A stretch of 64,000 bases of DNA, taken from positions 124,001 to 188,000 of the forward strand of contig NZ_PQCD01000049.1 of assembly GCF_002964705.1 (NCBI RefSeq), given 5' to 3'. Shown one piece after another: positions 57,014-64,000 of the stretch (positions are counted from its first letter, which is position 1; each line of letters starts with the position of its first letter). The notes beneath the pieces are model-generated. The model had not been told where the DNA came from and did not search any database. It saw only the letters and a list, made by a program, of their open reading frames with translations. This DNA is from Pseudoalteromonas sp. T1lg75 (GTDB taxonomy: Bacteria > Pseudomonadota > Gammaproteobacteria > Enterobacterales > Alteromonadaceae). A program made the translations under genes and the position numbers.

Positions 57014-58129
57014 ATGGCTTTGGCAAGCGTAATAACCCCACAGATTATTTCCCATGGACATTTTAGTCCAACCTTGGCCCATGAGGCCTATGTCGGCGAG
57101 CTTAGCGAGCTTAGACAGCAAGCCAGTTGGCTTAGCCACCTGGTCGATACCATGCCCGCGGGTGTGGTGGTGCTCGATGCCCAGGGGACGATAGCCAAGG
57201 CCAACACCATTGCCATGGATATGCTCGGCGAGCCCCTTGAAGGGGAAAGGTGGTTTAGCGTTATTCAACGCTCCTTTCGCCCACAACAGGATGACGGTCA
57301 TGAGGTGTCGCTTAAAGACGGACGTCGTATCAAGCTGGAAATACGCGCCCTGACCCCAGAGCCGGGGCAGCTTATCTTTATGACGGACTTAACCGAAACC
57401 CGCCAGTTGCAGGCGCGGGTGGCGCATATGCAACGCCTCAGTGCGCTGGGCAAAATGGTGGCCACCTTGGCTCACCAGGTGCGCACGCCCTTATCGGCGG
57501 CCATGCTCTATGGTGCCAACCTGGGCTCCGAGCGCCTTAGCGGCGATTCCCGCACGCACTTTCATGGCAAGTTGATGTCGCGTCTTAAAGACCTGGAAAG
57601 TCAGGTCAATGACATGCTGCTGTTCGCCAAAAGCGGCGAGCAACAGGTGATTGAACCCACATCCCTGGGCCAGTTGCTCAGCGAGGTAAAACAAGGCGCC
57701 GAGGCCATGCTGATTGAGCATGGGGCCCAGCTGCATGTGCAACTGCCCGAGCCGGATATCGAGGTCATGGGCAATCGCACCGCCTTAGCCAGTGCCATCA
57801 ATAACCTTATTCACAACAGTGTGCAGGTAATAGCCAGTGGCGCGCAAATAAGTATGAGCGCTAGGCGCAGCCCGGATACCGACGACATGGTGGATATAGT
57901 GATCGCCGACAATGGTCCGGGCATTAGCGACGAGCTAAAGCAGAAGATTTTCGAGCCCTTTTTTACCACCAAGCGTCAGGGCACTGGCCTGGGTTTAGCC
58001 GTGGTGTCGTCTGTGCTCAACGCCCACAAGGGCCGAGTGACAGTTAATAATAACGAACAGGGCGGGGCCGAGTTTGTACTTAGCCTGCCGCTTTTAAAGA
58101 CCCGCCTACAGGAGGGCAAGTATGAGTAA
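57014..58129 (+). CDS. flrB: FlrB/FleS, flagellar sensor histidine kinase
   Basis: 371 residues, cytoplasmic (no transmembrane segment). A PAS domain (about 40-125) precedes HisKA with H154 in TLAHQVRTPL and the HATPase domain with DNGPGI and GTGLGLAVV. It phosphorylates FlrC to activate class III genes. flrC overlaps it by 8 bp. It has its own sigma-54 promoter, so FlrA control survives the separation from flrA. Confidence 0.95.
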   Translation: MALASVITPQIISHGHFSPTLAHEAYVGELSELRQQASWLSHLVDTMPAGVVVLDAQGTIAKANTIAMDMLGEPLEGERWFSVIQRSFRPQQDDGHEVSLKDGRRIKLEIRALTPEPGQLIFMTDLTETRQLQARVAHMQRLSALGKMVATLAHQVRTPLSAAMLYGANLGSERLSGDSRTHFHGKLMSRLKDLESQVNDMLLFAKSGEQQVIEPTSLGQLLSEVKQGAEAMLIEHGAQLHVQLPEPDIEVMGNRTALASAINNLIHNSVQVIASGAQISMSARRSPDTDDMVDIVIADNGPGISDELKQKIFEPFFTTKRQGTGLGLAVVSSVLNAHKGRVTVNNNEQGGAEFVLSLPLLKTRLQEGKYE

Positions 58130-59501
58130 TTATGTGCTAGTGGTGGAGGACGATCCGGGCCTAAGAGAGGCGCTGACCGACACCTTGTCCCTTGCCGGCA
58201 TTCCCTGCATTGCCGCCGACAGCGGTGAGCAAGCGATCATGATGCTAAAAGAGCAGGCGGTGGCCATGGTGGTCAGCGATGTACAGATGCCGGGCATTAA
58301 TGGCATTGAGTTGCTTAAAAGTATTAAGTTGAATTATCCGGAGTTGCCGGTACTGATGATGACCGCCTACGCCACCATAGACGATGCGGTCGAGGCCATG
58401 CGTTTGGGCGCTATAGACTATATGGCCAAACCCTTTGCCCCCGAGGTGCTGATCAATTTAGTCAGCCGTTATTTGCCGGCTCAAGCCAGCAATGACAGCG
58501 GTCCCGTGGTCGCCGACGCCAAAAGTTTGGCGCTGCTGGAATTGGCGAAAAAAGTCGCCGACAGCGATGCCAGCGTGATGGTCATGGGCCCAAGCGGCAG
58601 CGGCAAGGAAGTGCTGGCGCGCTATATTCACGACCAGTCCGGTCGTGCCAATGAAGCCTTTATTGCCATCAACTGCGCCGCCATTCCCGATAACATGCTC
58701 GAGTCGACCCTGTTTGGTTATGAAAAAGGGGCCTTTACCGGCGCGGTCAATGCCTGCCCGGGTAAATTTGAGCAGGCGCAAAACGGCACCATCCTACTCG
58801 ATGAAATCACCGAGATGGATCTCGGGCTGCAAGCCAAGCTATTGCGGGTGTTGCAGGAGCGCGAAGTAGAACGTCTCGGCAGTCGCAAAACCATTGCCTT
58901 GAACGTGCGGGTGCTGGCCACTTCCAACCGCGACCTAAAAGAAGCGGTGCAGGCCGGGGTGTTCCGTGAAGACCTTTATTACCGTTTAAATGTGTTTCCC
59001 CTGCAGTGGTTGCCCCTGTGCGAGCGACCGGGAGACATTATTCCCCTGGCCGAGCATTTATTGCAGCGCCATTGTGAAGCGGGTAAACAGACGCCAGCCA
59101 CCCTGAGTGAGGCGGCCAAACACAAGCTGTTAAGTCATGCCTGGCCGGGCAATGTACGGGAGTTGGATAATGTCATGCAGCGGGCACTGATCCTGCGCAC
59201 CGGTCCTCAGGTCGAGGTCGATGCCATCTATATTGAAGAGCTGTTAAGTCCACCCCTTGCTCCTGTACCTCTTGCTTCCCAGCCAATAAGCGGCGCTGTT
59301 GAGATGGGGAACAAGGCAGAAGATGAAGAGCTCACCTTTAAGGATGAGCTTAAAAACAAGGAACATAAGATCATCCTCGATACCCTGGCACGCTTTAACG
59401 GTAAGCGCAAAGACGTGGCCGAAGCGCTGGGGATCAGTCCACGCACGCTACGCTACAAGATAGCGCAAATGCGCGAGCAGGGCATTCAACTGCCCGCTTA
59501 G
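58122..59501 (+). CDS. flrC: FlrC/FleR, flagellar sigma-54 response regulator
   Basis: 459 residues. Receiver (about 1-120) with phospho-Asp D53 in VVSDVQMPGING, AAA+ domain with Walker A GPSGSGKE, GAFTGA in [11 protein letters not shown], Walker B ILLDEITEM, and Fis-type HTH at the C-terminus (KDVAEALGISPRTLRYKI). Activates hook, basal-body and flagellin sigma-54 promoters such as those mapped in this window. A terminator follows. Confidence 0.96.
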   Translation: MSNYVLVVEDDPGLREALTDTLSLAGIPCIAADSGEQAIMMLKEQAVAMVVSDVQMPGINGIELLKSIKLNYPELPVLMMTAYATIDDAVEAMRLGAIDYMAKPFAPEVLINLVSRYLPAQASNDSGPVVADAKSLALLELAKKVADSDASVMVMGPSGSGKEVLARYIHDQSGRANEAFIAINCAAIPDNMLESTLFGYEKGAFTGAVNACPGKFEQAQNGTILLDEITEMDLGLQAKLLRVLQEREVERLGSRKTIALNVRVLATSNRDLKEAVQAGVFREDLYYRLNVFPLQWLPLCERPGDIIPLAEHLLQRHCEAGKQTPATLSEAAKHKLLSHAWPGNVRELDNVMQRALILRTGPQVEVDAIYIEELLSPPLAPVPLASQPISGAVEMGNKAEDEELTFKDELKNKEHKIILDTLARFNGKRKDVAEALGISPRTLRYKIAQMREQGIQLPA

Positions 59502-59518
59502 TTGTCATCCATCAAATT

Positions 59519-59547
59519 GGGCTCAAGTCACACTTGAGCCTTTTTTG
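59519..59547 (+). terminator. Terminator after flrC
   Basis: GGCTCAAGT-CAC-ACTTGAGCC followed by TTTTTTG. Confidence 0.88.
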
Positions 59548-59630
59548 TTACGTCAAATTAACGTTGTTTAAATACTCGTCAACGCCAAAAAAAAATCATC
59601 ATAACTTACTGTAATTTAAGGTTAATTTAA

Positions 59631-59648
59631 TTGGCACAGTTAATGCTT
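59631..59648 (+). promoter_or_regulatory. Sigma-54 promoter for the fliE operon
   Basis: TTGGCACAGTTAATGCTTT: GG (59633-59634), N10, GC (59645-59646), with near-consensus TGGCAC. About 40 bp before fliE. Confidence 0.82.
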
Positions 59649-59685
59649 TATAGAGCTTAAGTTTAATTTAACCAGTGCCAGTTTG

Positions 59686-60015
59686 ATGAAAGTTCAAGCC
59701 AATTCTTTATTTCAGGAAATGCAGTCCCTTGCACTCGAAGCGCAAGCGCGTAACCCGTTAAAAACCATGCCTCAGCCGAGCAGCTCGGCGTCGGTGCAAT
59801 TTGGTGAGCTGCTGAGCAATGCCATAGACAATGTGAATGGCCTGCAACAGGATGCCAAAGCCAAGGTCACCGCCGTGGAAATGGGCGACCGCCGTGTATC
59901 CCTTGCCGAAGCCATGATCGCCTCGCAAAAATCCTCGGTGGCGTTCGAAGCCACGGTGCAGGTGCGCAATAAGCTGGTGGAAGCTTATAAAGACATTATG
60001 AACATGCCTGTTTAA
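59686..60015 (+). CDS. fliE: FliE, MS ring-rod junction protein
   Basis: 109 residues from the ATG at 59686 (a TTG directly before it is the alternative). Conserved C-terminal part VSLAEAMIASQKSSVAFEATVQVRNKLVEAYKDIMNMPV is diagnostic. Connects the MS ring to the rod. First gene of fliEFGHI; fliF starts 19 bp downstream. Confidence 0.95.
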   Translation: MKVQANSLFQEMQSLALEAQARNPLKTMPQPSSSASVQFGELLSNAIDNVNGLQQDAKAKVTAVEMGDRRVSLAEAMIASQKSSVAFEATVQVRNKLVEAYKDIMNMPV

Positions 60016-60034
60016 CGGATAGCGGAGAAAAGTC

Positions 60035-61756
60035 GTGGCGCAAGCAAATCAATCAACGGATCTCGCCCTGGCCGACTCGGGTGCCGATATGCACTCCGGT
60101 TCAGGCGAGCAACATGAACAAAAGTCGGGCTACCTGGGTGCCTTGAGCGGCGTGGATATGCTGCGCCAGGCCACTTTGATCATTGCCCTTGCTATTTGCT
60201 TGGCCATTGCCATTTTTATCATTATCTGGGCACGCCAGCCGGAAATGCGCCCCCTGGGTAAAATGCCCACGGAAGAGCTGATCCAAACCCTGGACTTTTT
60301 AGACGCCCAAAAAATTGACTATGAGCTCAACGGCAACGTTATCATGGTGCCCGAAGATGCGTATCAGGATATCAAGCTGTCCATGACCCGTGAGGGTTTA
60401 ACTCAAGGCCCCAGCTCCGGCACCGACATTTTGATGCAAGACATGGGCTTTGGTGTTTCTCAGCGCCTTGAGCGTGAACGCCTGAAGCATTCTCGCGAGC
60501 AGCAATTGGCGCGCACCATAGAAGAATTAAACAAGGTCAGCCGTGCCAAGGTGTTACTGGCGGTGCCCAAAGAAAACGTCTTTGCCCGGGTGGAGAAAAA
60601 ACCTTCGGCTACCGTAGTATTAACGTTGCAACGCGGTCGCACTCTGAACAGTGAAGAAATCGATTCCGTGGTCGACATCGTCGCCTCGGCAGTGCAGGGC
60701 CTATCTCCTGAACGCGTGACCGTGACCGACCAAAACGGCCGTTTGCTTAATTCCGGCTCGCAAAACTCCCTGTCGGCGCGCTCACGTAAAGAGTATGAAA
60801 TTGAGCGTCAGCGCGAGCAGGAGTACCTGGAAAAAATCGACAGCATTATGATCCCCGTGGTGGGTCTGGGCAATTACACCGCTCAGGTCGACCTGGTGAT
60901 GGACTTCAGTGCCGTAGAAGAAACGCAAAAACGCTACAACCCGGACCTGCCAGCGGTGCGCAGCGAAACCACCCTGGAAGAAAATAATATTGGCGGCCTG
61001 GCCGTGGGTATCCCCGGTGCCCTGAGCAATCAGCCGCCGGTTAATTCCGCTATCCCCGAAGATGCCACCGAAACGCAGAGCACGACGCAAAGCAATGCGC
61101 CTTCTCGCAGCCACAAAGAAGCAACCCGTAACTATGAGCTGGACACAACCATCTCTCATAAGCGCCAGCAAAGTGGGGTGATCCGTCGTATCAGCGTCTC
61201 GGTTGCGGTTGATTACAGTCAGGCTGCCAACGCCGAAGGACAAGCAACGGCGGCGCCACGTACCGAGCAGGAACTCAACAATATTCGTCGTTTGCTCCAA
61301 GGCGGTGTGGGCTTTGATTTACAACGGGGCGATGCCCTGGAAGTCGTGAGCATGCCCTTTGTTCGCGAAGACTTGGGCGCAGCCGCCGAGCTACCCCTGT
61401 GGGAGCAAAACTGGTTTAGGGAGCTGGTGCGTGTGATCCTGGCCGCCTTAGTGATTATCGTGCTAATCATCGCCGTGGTGCGCCCCATGTTGAAACGCCT
61501 GATCTACCCGGATGACACCCTAGAAGCCTATGATGAAGAAGCGCTGACCTCGGGCGTGGATATTGGCGACAGTACCCTGGAAATGCTTAACAATGATTTC
61601 GACTCTGCCTCGGTGGGCTTCTCACCGGATGGCACCTTGCAGCTGCCGGACTTACACGGCGATGAAGATCTGTTAAAAGCGGTCCGTGCCTTGGTGGCCA
61701 ACGAGCCGGAATTATCCTCTCAAGTAGTAAAAGCGTGGTTAAATGACGATGACTGA
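60035..61756 (+). CDS. fliF: FliF, MS-ring protein
   Basis: 573 residues with a GTG start preceded by GGAG. Transmembrane segments at about 46-66 and 467-485 flank the periplasmic ring-building domains. The C-terminal cytoplasmic tail, ending LVANEPELSSQVVKAWLNDDD, binds FliG. Central EKIDSIMIPVVGLGNYTAQVDLVMDF is conserved. Overlaps fliG by 14 bp. Confidence 0.97.
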   Translation: MAQANQSTDLALADSGADMHSGSGEQHEQKSGYLGALSGVDMLRQATLIIALAICLAIAIFIIIWARQPEMRPLGKMPTEELIQTLDFLDAQKIDYELNGNVIMVPEDAYQDIKLSMTREGLTQGPSSGTDILMQDMGFGVSQRLERERLKHSREQQLARTIEELNKVSRAKVLLAVPKENVFARVEKKPSATVVLTLQRGRTLNSEEIDSVVDIVASAVQGLSPERVTVTDQNGRLLNSGSQNSLSARSRKEYEIERQREQEYLEKIDSIMIPVVGLGNYTAQVDLVMDFSAVEETQKRYNPDLPAVRSETTLEENNIGGLAVGIPGALSNQPPVNSAIPEDATETQSTTQSNAPSRSHKEATRNYELDTTISHKRQQSGVIRRISVSVAVDYSQAANAEGQATAAPRTEQELNNIRRLLQGGVGFDLQRGDALEVVSMPFVREDLGAAAELPLWEQNWFRELVRVILAALVIIVLIIAVVRPMLKRLIYPDDTLEAYDEEALTSGVDIGDSTLEMLNNDFDSASVGFSPDGTLQLPDLHGDEDLLKAVRALVANEPELSSQVVKAWLNDDD

Positions 61757-62786
61757 AGCACAACAGAAACTCCCCAGTAACTTCAATGTCGATAAGCTTG
61801 AAGGGGTAGAAAAAGCGGCGATTTTACTTTTGAGCTTGTCCGAAGAAGACGCAGCGCAAATTTTAAAACACCTTGAGCCCAAGCAGGTGCAAAAAGTGGG
61901 CATGACCATGGCTACCCTGGCGGATTTAAGCCAGGATAAAATCAGTGCCGTGCATAATTTGTTTATCGAACAAATCCAACAGTTTAGCACCATAGGCTTC
62001 CAGTCCGAGGACTTTATTAAGAAGGCTCTGACCGCGGCGCTAGGCGAAGATAAAGCGGCTAGCCTTATCGATCAGATAGTCATGGGCTCCGGCGCTAAAG
62101 GCCTGGATTCACTGAAGTGGATGGACTCCAAGCAGGTGGCCAATATTATTCGCAACGAGCACCCGCAGATCCAAACCATAGTCCTGTCGTATTTGGAGCC
62201 GGAGCAAAGTGCGGAAATTCTTTCCCAGTTCCCGGAAAAAGTGCGCCTTGACCTGACCATGCGCATTGCCAACCTCGAAGAGGTGCAACCGGCGGCGCTG
62301 CAAGAGCTTAACGAGATAATGGAGAAACAATTTGCCGGTCAGGCCGGTGCCCAGGCGGCGAAAATGGGCGGCCTGAAAGCGGCGGCGGATATCATGAACT
62401 ACCTGGATACCAATATCGAAGGTCAGCTTATGGACTCTATTCGCGAGCACGACGAAGAAATGTCGCAGCAGATTCAAGATCTTATGTTTGTATTTGAGAA
62501 CCTGATGGATGTCGATGACAGAGGCATTCAGTCTATCCTGCGCGAAGTGCAGCAGGATGTGCTGATGAAGGCCATTAAGGGCGCCGATGACGGCCTTAAA
62601 GATAAGATCCTCAGCAACATGTCTAAACGTGCCGCCGATATGCTGCGTGATGACCTTGAAGCCATGGGGCCGGTGCGCATCAGTGAAGTGGAAGCAGCAC
62701 AAAAAGAAATTCTCTCTACCGCGCGACGCCTGGCCGACTCCGGCGAAGTGATGCTCGGTGGTGGTGGCGGCGAGGAGTTCCTCTAA
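61743..62786 (+). CDS. fliG: FliG, motor switch protein
   Basis: 347 residues. N-terminal FliF-binding domain (LEGVEKAAILLLSLSEEDAAQILKHLEPKQVQKVG), middle domain with the EHPQ motif (NEHPQIQTIVLSYLEPEQSAEIL) and C-terminal torque domain (LMFVFENLMDVDDRGIQSILREV). Interacts with the stator. Start codon lies inside the end of fliF; a second ATG two codons on is possible. Confidence 0.98.
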   Translation: MTMTEAQQKLPSNFNVDKLEGVEKAAILLLSLSEEDAAQILKHLEPKQVQKVGMTMATLADLSQDKISAVHNLFIEQIQQFSTIGFQSEDFIKKALTAALGEDKAASLIDQIVMGSGAKGLDSLKWMDSKQVANIIRNEHPQIQTIVLSYLEPEQSAEILSQFPEKVRLDLTMRIANLEEVQPAALQELNEIMEKQFAGQAGAQAAKMGGLKAAADIMNYLDTNIEGQLMDSIREHDEEMSQQIQDLMFVFENLMDVDDRGIQSILREVQQDVLMKAIKGADDGLKDKILSNMSKRAADMLRDDLEAMGPVRISEVEAAQKEILSTARRLADSGEVMLGGGGGEEFL

Positions 62787-62789
62787 GCC

Positions 62790-63629
62790 ATGCAGGACAC
62801 TAAATTGCATCCAGGACGCCCGCTAGAGGCCAGTGAAGCCGCCGAAGAGCTGTTGCAACATTGGCCCATACCCGATGTCACCGCCAGTGCCGAGTCTTTG
62901 CAGGGGCGTTCGACCGCCTTCGGTACTCCCTTAGAGCAGCTGTATCACGCTGGTGAGCAAGGCGGCACTGAGGATGAGGAAGTACACACAGCGCAAGAGC
63001 CAGAGCTGCCCAAGCTGACCATGGAAGAACTGGAGCAGATCCGTCAGGACGCCTATGAAGAAGGGCTGCAACAAGGCCATGAGCAGGGCTATATCGATGG
63101 TTTTGACAAGGGCGTGAGCGAGGGCAAGGAAGCGGGCTTTAAGGAAGGTCAGCAACAGGGGATGGAGCAGGGTGTCGCAGTTGCCAAGCCACTGCTCGAT
63201 GAGCAAATAACCCAGTTAAAGTCGCTGTTGGCGGCACTTGATGAGCCGGCCAAGCGTTTGGATCAGGAAGTCGAGCAGGAACTGTTGTTCTTAGCCACGG
63301 AACTGGCCAAGGCGGTGATCCTGAGCGAAATTCGCACTAACCCGGATATTATACTCGCGGCTCTAAAGGCGGCCACCGAGGCGCTGCCGAGCAATGACGC
63401 CCAGTGCCAGATTTATCTTCATCCCGATGACTTGGCTCAAGTACAAAGCCATTTCGATGAGCAGCAGCTGAGTAATCGTCATTGGCAATTATTAAGCGAG
63501 CCCACAATGGAGCGCGGCGGCTGTCATATTAAGCAGCAGCGTTCGTCCATCGACATGAGCCTGTCGCAACGACTGCAACAGGTTATCGGCGGCTTTTTGC
63601 AAGACGCCGGCGTGCCGGTGAAAGGGTAG
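62790..63629 (+). CDS. fliH: FliH, flagellar ATPase regulator
   Basis: 279 residues. A variable acidic N-terminus is followed by the helical GxxxG repeat region typical of FliH (EEGLQQGHEQGYIDGFDKG onward, about 90-130) and the C-terminal domain (about 150-270) that binds FliI. Holds FliI at the export gate. Follows fliG after 3 bp. Confidence 0.95.
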   Translation: MQDTKLHPGRPLEASEAAEELLQHWPIPDVTASAESLQGRSTAFGTPLEQLYHAGEQGGTEDEEVHTAQEPELPKLTMEELEQIRQDAYEEGLQQGHEQGYIDGFDKGVSEGKEAGFKEGQQQGMEQGVAVAKPLLDEQITQLKSLLAALDEPAKRLDQEVEQELLFLATELAKAVILSEIRTNPDIILAALKAATEALPSNDAQCQIYLHPDDLAQVQSHFDEQQLSNRHWQLLSEPTMERGGCHIKQQRSSIDMSLSQRLQQVIGGFLQDAGVPVKG

Positions 63630-63638
63630 AACTAAGCC

Positions 63639-64000
63639 ATGAGTCACTCCTTAGCACAACGCCTTAAAAACAAGCGCAGTGCCATTGCCCCAGCGCCGGT
63701 CGCGGTGGCTGGCAGCCTTACCCGGGTGGTGGGCTTAACCTTGGAGGCGAAGGGCCTGCATGCGGCCATTGGCAGTTTGTGCCAGGTAGAAACCAATCAG
63801 GGCATGGTCGATGCCGAGGTGGTGGGTTTTAACGACGACATTCTTTATTTGATGCCCAACGACCGTATCTCCGGAGTGTTACCCGGGGCGCGGGTGATCC
63901 CTGTTGCGAAAAAGCCGGGTTTGCCCGTGGGTATGAATTTACTTGGCCGCGTAGTGGACGGTTTAGGTCGTCCCTTGGATGGCCTTGGGCCTTTGCGCAC
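63639..64000 (+). CDS. fliI: FliI, flagellar export ATPase (3' end outside window)
   Basis: The first ~120 codons only. Starts with ATG at 63639, 9 bp after fliH. The N-terminal beta-barrel domain of the F1-like ATPase family is recognisable (VVGLTLEAKGLHAAIGSLCQVE, then PNDRISGVLPGARVIP and LPVGMNLLGRVVDGLGRPLDGLG). The Walker A region lies beyond the window. Energises substrate delivery to the export apparatus. Confidence 0.93.
   Translation, partial: MSHSLAQRLKNKRSAIAPAPVAVAGSLTRVVGLTLEAKGLHAAIGSLCQVETNQGMVDAEVVGFNDDILYLMPNDRISGVLPGARVIPVAKKPGLPVGMNLLGRVVDGLGRPLDGLGPLR

Noticed and set aside
61739..61756. fliF-fliG overlap as a frameshift or error
   Set aside because: A 14-bp start/stop overlap is common for this pair and both proteins have normal ends.

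Overview
The window is a contiguous stretch of a gammaproteobacterial chromosome, most like the marine Alteromonadales/Vibrio-like lineages. The evidence is gene order (rseC-lepA-lepB-rnc-era-recO-pdxJ, then barA/rlmD-relA-mazG-pyrG-eno), a 283-residue Vibrio-type ThyA, a polar-type flagellar cluster run by flrA/flrB/flrC and sigma-54, and the Vibrio-type H-ring genes flgO, flgP and flgT. I cannot name the genus. Core genes are moderately GC-rich; two accessory patches (about 7.3-8.9 kb and 53.6-56.2 kb) are visibly AT-richer.

Layout. 1-7.0 kb: end of rseB, rseC, then lepA-lepB-rnc-era-recO-pdxJ, closed by a terminator. 7.0-9.4 kb: accessory region with three small minus-strand genes separated by integron attC-like sites, a large palindrome, a 230-bp repeat and a chain of hairpins. 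9.4-26.2 kb: housekeeping block with barA, rlmD-relA-mazG, pyrG, eno, mutH, rppH-ptsP, a TSUP permease, lgt and thyA. The mutH-rppH gap is AT-rich and carries a cluster of DnaA boxes, which suggests a DARS2-like locus. 26.2-28.3 kb: two flgO-family lipoprotein genes separated by a MITE-like element, then tRNA-Arg(CCU). 28.3-29.1 kb: a peroxiredoxin-glutaredoxin fusion.

29.2-64.0 kb is the flagellar/chemotaxis region: flgT, flgP, flgMN, flgA, cheV-cheR, flgBCDE, flgFGHI, flgJKL, two flagellin genes, flaG-fliD, fliS-fliT (inverted), flrA, an insertion of cassette-like genes plus tag, flrBC, and fliEFGHI running off the end. I find ten GG-N10-GC (or near) sigma-54-type promoters and two strong sigma-28 promoters, each in front of an expected flagellar unit. 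They describe the usual cascade: flrA (sigma-70), then FlrA/FlrC with sigma-54 for basal body, hook and first flagellin, then sigma-28 for the second flagellin and flgMN. As given, flgH has a one-base frameshift near its 3' end.

The most unusual feature is a pair of integrase-less attC cassette clusters (CALIN-like), about 45 kb apart in opposite orientation. Each is preceded, in the same relative orientation, by one copy of the same 230-bp repeat. One of them lies between flrA and flrBC, which are normally adjacent.
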